From positions 22,170,716-22,234,715 of the forward strand of contig OX336392.1 of NCBI GenBank assembly GCA_946902985.2: a stretch of DNA of 64,000 nucleotides, written 5' to 3'. Shown here in pieces: positions 21,006 to 31,722 of the stretch (position 1 is the stretch's first letter; the number at the start of each line of letters is the position of its first letter). Source of the stretch: Meconema thalassinum. Lineage: Eukaryota > Arthropoda > Insecta > Orthoptera > Tettigoniidae. The position numbers and the translations under genes are program-made. The notes below the pieces were generated by a model, which saw nothing but the letters and a program-made list of their open reading frames with translations, did not search any database and was not told the origin of the DNA.

Positions 21006-22757
21006 TAACAAGTAAAATAAAAAATATATAAAGAGATTACTTTTCTTAAAATTTAAGATTCATGCCAATGATTAATCTAACTGGATCTATCTAGAATAAC
21101 AACGAAATTAAGTTGGTAATATCGAAATTTATAATTAGTTCGAAATACTGTATAGCCTAAGGGAGCACTAGAGTTGGCAGCCCTGGTGACTGAATATATT
21201 CTTAGTTCAATCTCTTAAGGTACAGAATACAAAATTTGGTCGAAGTCTAATGGATAGCATGAACATTACATGCAGTTAGACATTGGATCTACCACCGTGC
21301 GTAAAATCATGTTGGCAACAATGTCATGTATGTGTTGGTCAGAAATAATCTAAAATGTTATGATCTATTGTTGTTGTTTTTTATTTTTTTTAGCGTATGG
21401 CTTTTAGTGCCGGGAGTGCCCGAGGACATGTTCGGCTCGCCAGTTTTGTAGCTGCTTCGAGACGGACACCCAATGGGTGAGCTACAAGTAATGTTGGGAA
21501 GGAAAGTTGGAAGGTAAGGACGAGGAGTTGGAAGGTAGCGGCTGTGGCCTATAGTTAGGGACCAACCCCGGCATTTGCCTGGAAGGAAGATGGGAAACCA
21601 CAGAAGACCATCTTCAAGGTTGTCGGCGGGGGGATTCGAACCTCCTCGCCTCCCGGATGTAAGCGACTGCCATCAGTCATGCCGTAACGACCACGGCTAA
21701 CTCACCCGGTATCTATTGTTGTGCCAATGTTGGATGAAATCCACTTGTTAGTATAGAAGTTACATGTATTTTAAAATTGGACCTATCAGCTGGCTTAGAA
21801 TCGTATTGGCAGCACTGACGTATATTAGTCTCACCAAATTAATCTAGAATGTCAGGTACTATACGTATGCAAAGTTTAAAGCTGTTGCCTTGCATACTTT
21901 CTGATATATTGATATTAGGGTAAAACATAAGAGTTGACAGTTGGCAGTTGGCAGCCCTGGTTGCTCTTAAGAATACGCATAGTATATCTGTTATGGTACA
22001 CATAGCACATACGGAATTTGGTTGAAATCCAAATGATAGTATAGAAGTTACAAGTATTTAAAGTTGGACCTCTCAGCAGGCTTAGAATCATGTTGGTAGC
22101 ACTGACGTATATAAGTTACTCCAAATTAATATAGAATGCCAGGTACTATACGTGTGCATAATTTAAAGCTGTCGGCTTGCATACTTTCTGATATATTGGT
22201 ATTTGAATAAAATACAGAGAGCATTTATTTACAGGTGGCTGCCCTGGTGGCTCTTAAGAATACACTCAATCATATCTGTTTATGTACACATAACACATAC
22301 GAACTTTGGTTGGATTCCAATTGATAGGGTAGAAGTTATATGCATTTAAAAATTGGACCTATCAGCAGGCTTATAATCATTTTGGCAACACTGCCATGTA
22401 TGGCCTCCTGGAAATGAAACTGAAATATTATTATCTATACGTGTGCTAATTTTGAAATAGCTCCCATTCATACCTTCCAAGATAACCAACATGGAGCTCA
22501 AATTTCAATTGCGATTTTTCAGCAGTTGGTAGCACTGACATCATTTTTAAATACGGCATTGAGATATTCCGGTATGGATCTTTACTCATACCATGCTCCA
22601 GCCGTTTAGGAGTTGATAGGGACACACACACACACACAGCCAGACAGACAGACAGACAGACAGACAGAATTACAGACAGACAGACACACATTTGCCCGGA
22701 TCGATCTCATAAGTCTACTTTTCCTCATTTTTGCAAAATGTGGAAAGTAGGCTAATA
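21006..22757 (-). mobile_element. HL-A element copy 2
   Basis: The right end carries tctacttttcctcattttt...gaaagtaggcta (hairpin) preceded by a CAGA microsatellite (22640-22683). The core repeats ttggcagccctgg, aaatttggtt and gttggcaacac phrases three or four times. The left end has the attcatgccaatgatt block but the terminal stem-loop is replaced by A-rich sequence. A SINE with a perfect target duplication is nested at 21375-21710. Confidence 0.62.
21375..21710 (-). mobile_element. tRNA-headed SINE, family S2, copy 2, with 12-bp TSD
   Basis: Minus strand: gtgagttagccgtgg head, B box ggttcgaatcc, module ggcatttgcctgg/gggaaaccac, T-rich tail on the plus strand. The flanks atctattgttgt (21363-21374) and atctattgttgt (21711-21722) are identical, a clean 12-bp target-site duplication. 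It lies inside HL-A copy 2. Confidence 0.92.
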
Positions 22758-23452
22758 AAAAAACAACCGTTAAGGATGTTGAGAGGAAATGGCACCGTGG
22801 AAAATTAATATTAAGAAAGTGTGATTGATTATGGAGGACACAAAATCCTGTCTTTTACACTTCTACTTGGCTAATTATTGACAATATTTGATTTTAATAC
22901 CTTTTTGGGAGTCATTAGCAAATGCAATTACTGTCTATTATCACTAATGCACTGGAAATGTTTGCTAAATTACGTTTTTATTTGTTGATCAATCAACAAC
23001 GGCAGCCATGTTACCCGGGCACATGAGGTCTCTTCAACTGTTACACAGGTGCACACATTGACATCACATCATGGTTGCCAACATGTGGGATACAAAATAC
23101 ACCACACGACCGATGCACGTAATATTGTACTGTAGACGCACGTAATATTATAATCATGTGAAAACAAAAATTGGCAAAAACTGGATAAAGATTAACGATG
23201 GGTGAGTAGCCTCACCGTGCATGAAAAAAACCAGGGGTGTATATGTTAGCTAACGTGGCCCCGAGGCAGAAACCATTGGTCTGAATGAACATTTTATTAG
23301 TAATGCAATTTCGGGCATGATAGTGTTTCAGCTATTAAATAGTGCCGTTGTAAAAGCAACAATAACTCCTTAGGATTGAAACTACTAATACTTAGGCTAT
23401 CTCGCAACTCGCACAATCCATAAACTATGCATGGAGCTTGACGTTTTTTGTG
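22758..23452. other. Intergenic, nothing recognised
   Basis: No coding signal. A polyA run lies near 23224-23229. Confidence 0.45.
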
Positions 23453-23570
23453 TGTAAATACTACGATATAATTACTATAGTTCCCAAACCACGACTTGTA
23501 TAATATTATGTTTGCTATTATTGTTGGTAATTTGCTGTAAGTGTACAATTTGCCTCCGAATGAATTCAAA
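23453..23570 (+). mobile_element. LINE 3' UTR scrap (same family as 13236-13800)
   Basis: The run taaatact.cgatataatta ctatagttcc and the ...gtaagtgtac.atttgcc block match the 3' end of the LINE at 13236-13800. Only the UTR remains. Confidence 0.65.
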
Positions 23571-23895
23571 TAGACTAACCAAAAAGATCTTCAACTACTT
23601 TCGTAATAAGGAAACAAAACCATTTTGGTTTAAGAAAACTGAGAAAGACCTCGTAGAACTCCAAATTACAGACAGACATGGACAAAACAGCCAAAACCAT
23701 CACCAAGGATAAGAAGCAACGGTTCCAAGTGAAACTCAAACAAAAGCGTACGATCCACATCTCTGCCGAAGAGAGGGAAGCAAGATCTCAAAGGATGATG
23801 CAATACTGGACCAAAAGGAAAGCTCAAACAATACAAAAAATATTGATTTAGTGTACCCCAAAGTTGGGTGAAACAAATAAAGAAGAAGAACATTG
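23571..23895 (+). mobile_element. LINE C-terminal fragment
   Basis: RLTKKIFNYFRNKETKPFWF reads as a LINE reverse-transcriptase C-terminus. After one frameshift near 23690, KKQRFQVK and SAEEREARSQRMMQYW follow, and the stop is at about 23850. An A-rich tail with aataaagaagaagaa ends it. The same clade is represented at 49740-50435. Confidence 0.65.
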
Positions 23896-23925
23896 AAGGA
23901 TAGATACCGATACAAAATTATGTTT

Positions 23926-24061
23926 AGAAATCTAACCTCTTTGACTTTCATAGTGCTTCAAGGAACAACAAAATTAGACATGCAAGCTGCCCTCTGGGTA
24001 AATAACAAAGCTTTCTCCCGGCACCTGAGGCCATACGATGTTATTATTATTATTATTATTG
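23926..24061 (+). mobile_element. SINE family S5, 3' fragment
   Basis: Carries the S5 3' blocks: ctaacctctttgac, tgcttcaaggaacaac, gacatgcaagctgccctctg, cggcacctgaggccatacga, then (ATT)n. The head is missing. Other S5 copies are at 25005-25434, 30169-30540 and 50441-50556. Confidence 0.75.
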
Positions 24062-24190
24062 TCAGAGTACCCGGAGAAAAACCTGTCTGCCTCCGCTTTG
24101 TCCAGCACAAATCTCACATGGTGTGACCGGGATTTGAACCACGGACCCAGCGGTGAGTGGCCGGCGAGCTGCCCCCTAAGCCACGGAGGC
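24062..24190 (-). mobile_element. SINE family S4, 5' fragment
   Basis: The minus strand reads gcctccgtggcttagggggc, then the B box ggttcaaatccc and tttttctccgggtactc. It matches the heads of the S4 copies at 52582-52898 and 53570-53899. It abuts the S5 tail on the left. Confidence 0.8.
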
Positions 24191-24980
24191 TAGTGACAGG
24201 TAAGTCATGAAATAAAAAGTGTTACTTGCCCCCCCCTCCTGGACAAGATCCTGCGGGCGCCCATGAATTACAGCTGTGACCAGGATATCCAAGAAGCCAG
24301 CAGGTTCAGTAGAAACCCAGCGAGGGTAACGACATCACGCCCTCTGTGTGCCAGCGAGTCGCACTAATGGAAACACTTAAGTGTTGTATGGCTTCAGCAA
24401 TGTGCTGGTTAGGAAATGAGAAAAGATCAAATAGCGAGCGAGGACTCTTGTACGACTTCTAGCACCAACACCACCACTGGTGGGCGACCAGCTGAAGAAA
24501 TTCTCTCTCAAATACTAGAGATTAGTAGCGTAGGGTACGCTTGCTTCTTATGGAGAATCATGGCTAAAATGTTGCAATTTTCGAAAAACTAAATATATAT
24601 TTCCTTTTTAGCCTTTGAATATTTATATTATTTCTCTTAATTATATATAAACCCGTGCGAGAACTGTCGCATAATGGGTTGTGTGCGCCCCATGTGTACA
24701 AACTACCCGGCCGGCCCTAGTGCTATGTGGGCTGTACGCGACACAGTTCTGCAATGGGATATCGTCTTGTTTACTTGTTTAAAAGCCCTTAATAAACAAA
24801 TAAATATATTTCCGTTAACTTTTCAAGAAATGCCAGATATTTCCTGTGCTATTGAGACGATTTGGAAGATTTTGGTACAAACCACACCTAACTCTCTCTG
24901 GTTCAGGAGTTTGAGTTTTGCGAAACATACACCTTAGCGTATTATATAATAAGTTTATGTTCGTCGATGCCGAAATGTAA
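24191..24980. other. Intergenic, nothing recognised
   Basis: No coding domain. At 24650 acccgtgcgag resembles part of a Helitron 3' hairpin but no closing arm was found. Three short frames are not convincing. A sequence near 24600 (tttttagcctttgaatat) resembles one at 26755. Confidence 0.45.
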
Positions 24981-25001
24981 ATATTATATGTCAGAAAACT
25001 G

Positions 25002-25004
<3 letters not shown>

Positions 25005-25068
<64 letters not shown>

Positions 25069-25434
25069 TCGTATGGCCTGGGGTGCCTGGTGCAAGCTTT
25101 GTTAATTGACACCCAGAGGGCAGCTTGCATGTCGAATTTCGTCGTTCCTTGAAACGCTATGAAAGTTAAGGAGGTTAGATATCTAAGCTCCTTGACACTA
25201 CAGCGCTTTCTAGTAGAGAATGGAGGAACTTTGTGTTGGCGAAAAATCCCGAGATGAATTTTGCCATAGAACACGGCCTACTGAATTCAAAAGGGTTCTT
25301 TAACATGCCAACAACGTATGACATCCATGTCGTGATTTTTATCGCCTTTCAAAAATCACTTACCACGGCCAGGGGCGAACCTCAAGCTTGGGGTTGGTAA
25401 TCCGACACGTTAATCACTAACCCACCGTGGCAAG
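25005..25434 (-). mobile_element. tRNA-headed SINE, family S5, with 13-bp TSD
   Basis: The head is on the right: minus strand gccacggtgggttagtga and the B-box-like ggttcgcccctgg. The body and (AAT)n tail (25003-25068) are as in other S5 copies. The duplicated flank cagaaaactgtat occurs at 24992-25004 and again at 25435-25447. The intact pre-insertion sequence survives in the second repeat copy near 26283-26295. Confidence 0.92.
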
Positions 25435-26130
25435 CAGAAAACTGTATCATAATGAGGGTCATTATAGTACTATTCTTCATTATGAAACAGTTTCTCCAGC
25501 CAATCAGAGCTCATTCATAGACCAATTAGGTACCGGTATCAAAATCCAACATGTTGGACATGAATTACATGATTTGAAAGTTCAAATTGGATATCGGATC
25601 AACCATTGTAGTTACAATCCCAAACACAATCACAAAATTAGCGCGAACCTTTACGGTACGAAGAAAATACTATGACATATGCAAGAAATTTATGAATCTA
25701 CTTCCAGAAGTTAGCAACACAGCATCCTTCTACATACATTACCGACATGGAAATTGCACCGACCCATATGTTCGCATAAATTAACTGGCGAATATGAGAC
25801 AAGAAATAGCACTGTACCTTAATAGGCCTATCTCCAAGTCAAATTTCTACACAGCGTATTGCTTTCAAACGACTTCGGTGACAATATTAGTGAATGCTAG
25901 TTCTGATCGGCACTAGACATCATGCAGGCTGTAAACAATAGCATTGCCAAGCAAAGTAAATGGTCTCTGCTTTCGAAGTTCGTTGACCCACGCATGCGCT
26001 CTGTTCAGTCAGCAAACCAACCAGCGCGCTCTGTTCGCTAACTGAAGTTACTGAATCCCACAGATATTTATGAGTATTTATGTTAAAACATATAATAAAG
26101 TTATAATTATCGTCGAACATAAACAGTCGT

Positions 26131-26250
26131 ATGTAACTCGCCTATAATGGTAATTAAGACACTCGTATGGAAATTATCAACCTCACTACGCTCGTTCTAT
26201 AAACATACTCGTGTCTTATTTATTGCCATTATAGGCTTGTTGCATAATGT
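26131..26250. repeat. Foldback unit 1
   Basis: cctataatgg at 26141 and ccattatagg near 26226 are the centres of inverted arms that also include taattaagacac and tgtcttatttatt. The arms are about 30 bp and the loop about 45 bp. It could be a small MITE or a structured satellite unit. Confidence 0.75.
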
Positions 26251-26610
26251 ACTATTATGTTCGACCCTGACTATTATATGTCAGAAAACTGTATCATAAC
26301 GAGGCTCATTATAACACTATTTTCCATTTTGAAACAGTTTCTCCCACCAACCAGAGCTCAAGAAACAGTTGTTTGACCAATTAGATAATTAGATGCGTTG
26401 AGTTCCACGGCCTTCCAATTTAAATTACACTGCCTGGACTAGTGTCATAGTAGGGTAATCGAGGAGGCCATGGTCAAATACAAGGCATTCTCTGCGTCTC
26501 ATGCGCTCTGTTCAGTACATAAAACTGGCGAAATCTCGACAGATATTTATGAATATTTATGTTCGAACATGAAATAGTTATAATAATTATCGTCAAACAT
26601 AAACAGTCGT

Positions 26611-26728
26611 ATGCAACTCACCTATAATGGTAATTAAGACACTTGTGTGGAAATTATTAAACTCGCATACGCTCGTTTTATAAACATACTCGTGTCTTAA
26701 TTATTGCCATTATAGGCTCGTTGCATAA
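26611..26728. repeat. Foldback unit 2
   Basis: Same structure as unit 1, offset by exactly 480 bp. Arms of about 32-35 bp run from atgcaactcacctataatgg to the inverse ending ttgcat. The arms contain the aattaagacac/gtgtcttaatt pair. Confidence 0.75.
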
Positions 26729-27017
26729 TGTAGGCCTACTATTTTTTCATTTTTAGACTTTGAATATTATTTTCTGAATTAGGTAAGAATTTCAGCCATT
26801 TTTTTAATTGAACGCCCGAGGGCTCCCAACAAGTAGTTCCAACTCTGGCTACCAGATGTCACTGTCACTAACCTAGATCATCCAGATTCTTTCTGATCAG
26901 ACTGGACCAAGGATTTTCCTTTCTTGTTTCCTCCAATGATCAAGGTTTCCAAGGCATATAGAGCTTCAGGTTTGATTACTGTGGTGTAATGTCTTAATTT
27001 TATTATTATAATTTTTT

Positions 27018-27463
27018 AGTCGGTTGGCTTTTCCCACGGACTCAACGAGGGATCCAAGCTTTACCGTCTCTACGGAGCTTGACATGGGGTCGGAGGATAC
27101 AACTGGGGAGGTAGGACTAGCGCCTCGCCCAGGCAACCTCACCTAGAAAGCGAACAGGGGCCCTCATGAGGGATGGGATGGGATGGGAAGAATGGGAGGG
27201 AGAGACAAGGAAGAGTGAAGGAGGCAGCCGTGGCCTGACGTTACGTACCATGCCAGCATTTGCCCGGAGACGAAGTGGGACACCACTTTGAGGATGGCTG
27301 AGGTGGGAATCAAACCCCTCTGCTCATTTGGACCACCCGAGGCTGAGTAGACCCCGTTCCAGTCTTCATACCACTTTTCAAATATCGTGGCAGAGCCGGG
27401 AATCGAACCTCGGACCTTTAGGGTGGCAGCTAAGCACGCTGACCACTACACCATGGAGGCTAC
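27018..27463 (-). mobile_element. tRNA-headed SINE, family S1, copy b
   Basis: The minus strand starts gcctccatggtgtagtggtc (A-box-like) with the B box ggttcgattcccgg. It has a ccgttccag linker, the central module gcatttgcccgg, and a long 3' tail containing ccctcatgagg and agttgtatcc. It is the longest S1 copy together with copy c. Confidence 0.9.
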
Positions 27464-27489
27464 TTAATTTTATTAATTTTAATTATTAG

Positions 27490-27990
27490 TATCTTACGTA
27501 GGAATTTGCTGACATCGAATATAGATTTAGGTATTAGGAAGTCATTTTTGAAGGCCTTTGTCTGGAGCGTGGCGCTCTATGGAAGTGAAACTTGGACTAT
27601 TGGTGCAGCAGAAAAGAAGAAAATTGAAGCGTTTGAAATGTGGTGTTACAGGAGAATTATGAAGATCAGATGGGTAGATAGGGTTACAAACGAAGAGGTA
27701 TTAATACTAGTGGGAGAGGAGAGATGTTTCTGGCGACTGCTAATTAAAAGAAGAGATAGGTTGGTAGGACACATACTAAGACATCCAGGAATAGCAAGCA
27801 TAGTTATGGAAGGAAGGGTCGAGGACAAGAACTGTAGGGGTAGACCAAGGTTAGAATATGTTAAACAGATTGCCTCGGACGTAGGGTGTGGTAGCTATGT
27901 AGAGACGAAACGATTAGCTCAGGACAGGGACGCATGGAGATCTGCATCAAACCAGTCAAAAGACTGAAGACTCAAACAACAACGTATCTT
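27490..27990 (+). mobile_element. 5'-truncated LINE, family L2x, copy 1
   Basis: The coding part ends at 27967 and is followed by agactcaaacaacaacg, which also closes the minus-strand copy at 46170. The homologous LINE on the minus strand (46170-47000) is longer. Truncation at about 27490 is typical of incomplete reverse transcription. Confidence 0.85.
27506..27967 (+). pseudogene. LINE reverse transcriptase C-terminus
   Basis: A 153-residue frame with YGSETWTIGAAEK, FEMWCYRRIMKI, VTNEEVL, GHILRHPGI and GRPRLEYVKQI, the well-known C-terminal block of an arthropod LINE endonuclease/reverse transcriptase. It is intact from about residue 1 to the stop. The catalytic polymerase core is not present. 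Confidence 0.85.
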
Positions 27991-28512
27991 CATCACTCGA
28001 TTTTATTTTGACATCCCCAAACGATTCGAGATGTCGAAGTTCAACTGGTATTTAATAAACACACTCTTCCAAACTGTCCTCCTAAACTGATAAACGAAAC
28101 ACATCCTGTAACGCTTCAGCTGAGCTTCAGCGGGATAACTTATTCGATCAAGCCAGTGAAGGCGAGCGTCGAGTAAAGGCAGGAAGCTGATACGCGGCGG
28201 CCAGCAATTCGTAACTGCCACACCGTTTGGACTTGGCAATATTAAAGTAGAGTGGGCGGATGACACCCGCTGATAAGATAAAGTGCTATTGGTCGCGGGG
28301 ACGCCAGGTGATCCCACTCGACAGACATACGACCCGAGATAACAGCAAGAGCTTGCTGCCCCTCACATCTTCTATCCACACCACTTACTCTAACGATTAT
28401 ATCATTCAATCTATGATTCCAAAATGGACCGGGGTCATATTTTTGATGATAGTGAGTTATGATAGGGCTTCCATTTTATTTTATTTAAAACCTATGACAC
28501 TTGAAATATACA
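27991..28512. other. Intergenic, nothing recognised
   Basis: A short segment near 28000-28045 (ttttgacatccc.aaacga) resembles 44557-44602. Two frames (28003-28317 and 28260-28532) have no family signature. Confidence 0.4.
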
Positions 28513-28894
28513 AGGCCGGACGTTTGTTTTAGACGAGTGAAAAGTCTTAATGGAAGCCTGGAGGCGAGTTACTGCAGTACCTGTGTTGTTATCAGCTGCC
28601 CCAAGCGGTCCGAAGATGGACAAAGCTGTTTCACACGACTGCTGAAGTACAGTCATTGGCAAATATAATGGCGTTTTGTTCGTAACTACGTAACGTGTAC
28701 TTCCGTGTCACACAATACTTCGACGTGGACTGTACTGTCAGCGGGGCGGTGTCACCACGTGCTCAAGTCTGAAATTCCATTACATCCGGTCGGTGGTGAC
28801 AACTTTGAAGTGATAGGGTGAGAGAGTGACTGTGTGCAGGCTCACCCGCAGGCTTCAAGTTCAAGTGCAATCGTCTAAAACAAACGTCCGGCCT
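28513..28894. mobile_element. MITE with about 24-bp inverted repeats
   Basis: aggccggacgtttgttttag (28513) and its inverse ending at 28894 are identical for about 24 bp. The element is 382 bp and non-coding. No certain target duplication was read. Confidence 0.75.
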
Positions 28895-29026
28895 GTACCT
28901 TGCTCGAAACATGGAACATTGTGTAAAATAGCGGAAGATTGATTGATTGTTTATTTAAGGATCGTATGCCCATTTGCTGCATGCAATCCGCTCTTTATTA
29001 CACTAAATACTAATAGCATTACATTA

Positions 29027-29265
29027 GGCCACAGTACTGGCCATGTTGAAACACCGGATCCCATGAGAACTCCACAGTTAAGCAGCACTGGGCGTGGTCC
29101 AAACTTGGACGGAATGCCGGTTCAGGGAGACCACCCACTGTTGGCGGGGAGAGGGTAAGGAGGAGCGGAAAGGACCTACCACCCTACCGCACGTAAACTC
29201 CGGCTCAGGATAGCCTCTTTGGAGACACGGACCTGCCTTCGGGAAGAATAAACAAATAAAAACGA
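29027..29265 (+). mobile_element. 5S rRNA-derived SINE-like unit (SINE3-like)
   Basis: The first 120 nt (29027-29147) align by eye to insect 5S rRNA along its length. The 5' gccacagt pairs with the 3' actgttggc as in helix I. The A-box region agttaagcagcactggg begins at 29076, position 50 of the unit. The IE-like acttggacgg follows at 29103. A 3' body of about 100 nt, ending gaagaataaacaaataaa, is fused to it. That fusion fits a 5S-headed SINE better than a plain 5S pseudogene. Confidence 0.7.
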
Positions 29266-29488
29266 TCATAATAATAATAATAATTGGTTTTACGTCCCTT
29301 TTAACTACTCTGGCTTTTAGAGACGCCGGGGTGCCGGAATTTTGCCCAGATGGGGATCTTTAACGTGCCAGTAAATCTGCTGACACGGCTCCCTTGCATT
29401 CGCGGACCCTCCAGCTGACTGCGCCAGGATACGAACCTGCAACCTTGGGCTCAGCAAGCGAGAACGTTACCGCTGAGCCACGCAGCTA
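29264..29488 (-). mobile_element. tRNA-headed SINE, family S6, copy 2
   Basis: Minus strand: gctgcgtggctcagcggtaa (A-box-like), ggttcgtatcctgg (B box), gtcagctggagggtccgc and tttagagacgccggggtgcc on the plus strand. It ends in (TAA)n at the left. Its tail touches the 5S-derived unit. Confidence 0.85.
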
Positions 29489-29543
29489 GCCTAATAATAA
29501 AAAAAAAGAAGCATTAGGTCTACATTAAATAATATTACAATGT

Positions 29544-30013
29544 CGCCTCCGTTATGTAGTGGTCAGCGTGCTTAGCAGCCATCCCGGAGGTCTGATGTTC
29601 GATTCCCGGCTCTGCCACGAAAATTGAAAAGTGGTATGAGGACTGGAACGGAGTCTACTCGGCCTCAGGTGGTCCAAATGAGTAGAGGGGGTTCGATTCC
29701 CACCTCAGCCATCCTTGAAGAGGTTTTTCGTGGTTTCCCACTTCGTCTTCGGGCAAATGCCGGGTTGTTCCCTACCGTCAGGCCACGGAATCTTCCTTCC
29801 CTCTTCTTTGTCCATAACATCACGTCCCATCCCTCATGAGGCCCCCTGTTCGCTTTGCAGGTGAGGCCGCCTGGGTGAGGTGCTAGTCCTGCCTCCCCAG
29901 TTGTATCCCCCGACTCTATGTCAAGCTCCAGGACACTGCCCGTAGAGGCGGTAAAGGTGGGATCCTTCGCTGAGTCCGTGGGACAAGCCTACCTGGAGGG
30001 TAAATTGACTACG
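29544..30013 (+). mobile_element. tRNA-headed SINE, family S1, copy c
   Basis: The plus strand starts gcctccgttatgtagtggtc with the B box ggttcgattcc-like tgttcgattcccgg, the ggaacggagtctactcggcc linker, gtggtttcccacttcgtct and gcaaatgccgggt. A long 3' body ends near agggtaaattgactac. It is close to copy b. Confidence 0.9.
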
Positions 30014-30168
30014 AAGAAAAGAACAAAAAACAATACATACACACAGAAAAAAATCATCAACAAATGAAACATAAGTACTTCTTGTATTTATTCTCATTCC
30101 ATCATGTGTTCTTTCCCTCATTTTTACTCACCACTTTTCTTCGCACACGGATATTATGTTGGACAACT

Positions 30169-30540
30169 TGCCACTGTGGGTGAGTGGTTAATGTGTCGGT
30201 CTACTAACCCCAAGATTGCAGGTTCGCTCCTGGCAGTGGTAAGTGATTTTTAAAAGGCGGCAAAAATTACGACATGCATGTCATACGATGTTGGCATGTC
30301 AAAGAACCCATTTGAATTCAGTAGGCCGTGTTCATAATGGAAAAATTAATCTCGGGAGTTTCCGCCAACACTAAGTTCCTCATATCTCTACTAGAAAGTG
30401 CTATAGTGTTCAAGCAGCTTAGATATCTAACCTACTTGACTTCCATACTGCTTCAAGGAACAACGCAATTCGACATGAAAGCTACCCTCTGGGTGTCAAA
30501 TAACAAAGCTTGCACCCGGCACCCGAGGCCATATGATATA
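30169..30540 (+). mobile_element. tRNA-headed SINE, family S5, copy
   Basis: Starts ttgccactgtgggtgagtgg (A-box-like) with the B box ggttcgctcc, then a hallmark ttgaattcagtaggcc block and the 3' blocks tgcttcaaggaacaac and gcacccgaggccatatga. The tail is short. Confidence 0.88.
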
Positions 30541-31404
30541 AAAAAATATACGAGCCTTACAGTAGTCGCATATGATGTGTAAAATGTGACATGTTATCCT
30601 ACTATGTGTGTCCCGGGAGTGCAAATCCCTGTTTGACAGTGAACTCTGTTGGTCATTGAAATAACTACTTGTATAACTCCAGTGCCAAATCCTGACCTTA
30701 ATTAATCATAATTGTTATTTGCCGTGGCGGAAGCAATCCACTGCCTACTTGATGCGAGCTGCGCTCTATACCGGCCAGTTAGTGAACCCATGCCAGCGAT
30801 GTTATTGAAAATGGCCTTGTTTTGCCGATAGAGCGCACTGCCAAGTATAGGCGCGATTAAAAATTAGGTGTGCGGAACGTATATTGAGCCCGTTAGAGGA
30901 GGTATTCCGGGTACCATCCACCGAAAAGATGGCACTTCGAAAGACCCCGTCCTTCGAACCCAAACTTCTGAGGATCGGGTGCATTTCTTTGCAGGCTTGC
31001 TCAGCACGAGAGGCTTGATCCAGGGGATCTGGGTCATTGGGCACGGAAACAGTCATAGGCGCCCAAAGAAATACATCCGAAAAAAAAAACCAAAGTTAGC
31101 AATAAAAAGAGATCCAGTCTTAAGTTAGATTCGTGCATGATTCATTCAAGTATGACCCCTAATCATTTCCGAGGGTCGAAATCGGCTAATCCGCTAATCT
31201 AAATACAATCATGAGTCGTCTCTAGTTTGACGTTAATGACCCCCGCGAAATCCTAGTTACATGAAAAGAATAGCAATGCAAGCTAGGCGCGTGGTACATG
31301 AATAATTAACGCGTAGCAAATTTACAAATAAATGACTCGGCAGAATTTACATTTCACAGCTAGCAAGGTACCACGTCCACATTTAAATTACAATTAAAGT
31401 TTAA
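30541..31404. other. Intergenic, nothing recognised
   Basis: The segment 30548-30590 (atacgagccttacagtagtc) recurs as its reverse complement at about 61715-61760. A polyA run lies at 31080-31090. A plus-strand frame at 30868-31128 has no recognised domain. Confidence 0.4.
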
Positions 31405-31722
31405 CTTTTTTTTGTCGTGTAGCCTCCTAAGAGGCCGAGTGCAGGTCTTTCTGGTCGACGCCTGTGGGCGACCTGCGCGTCGGGTTGAGAGATGGAATGG
31501 ATGAAGATGAATGAAACTGGGCAAGGATGTGGAAGGAAGCGGCCGTGGCCTGTCACAAGGCACTGTCCCAGCATTTGCCTGGTGTTGAAAATGGGAAACC
31601 ACGGAAAACCATTTCAAGGACAGCCGACGGTGGGGCTCGAACCCACGCGTCTACCGAGTCAGCAGAGAGCTTGGGCCCATGACCTAACGCTGCGCTTTAG
31701 CCCGCGTAGCCACTACTGTCGG
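31405..31722 (-). mobile_element. tRNA-headed SINE, family S7, copy 1
   Basis: Minus strand: agtggctacgcgggctaaag (A-box-like), B box ggttcgagcccc, module ggttttccgtggtttccc and agcatttgcctgg on the plus strand. A 5'-truncated copy is at 61407-61673. The left end is a T run (31402-31412). Confidence 0.85.

Larger units (their letters stand above)
24981..26745. repeat. Two-copy direct repeat containing foldback units
   Basis: Copy I (24981-26250, split by a SINE) and copy II (about 26270-26745) share the segments tatgtcagaaaactgtatc, gaaacagtttctcc, cagatatttatga and cctataatgg...ttgcataatgt. Distances between the equivalent foldbacks are 480 bp. Copy I contains extra sequence at about 25500-25950 that copy II lacks. 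No coding frame is conserved. Confidence 0.75.

Noticed and set aside
24645..24700. acccgtgcgagaactgtcg as a Helitron hairpin
   Set aside because: No complementary arm or CTAG end nearby.
29027..29147. Functional 5S rRNA gene
   Set aside because: Many substitutions relative to insect 5S and a fused 3' body with A-rich tail; it looks like a derived retroelement rather than a working gene.
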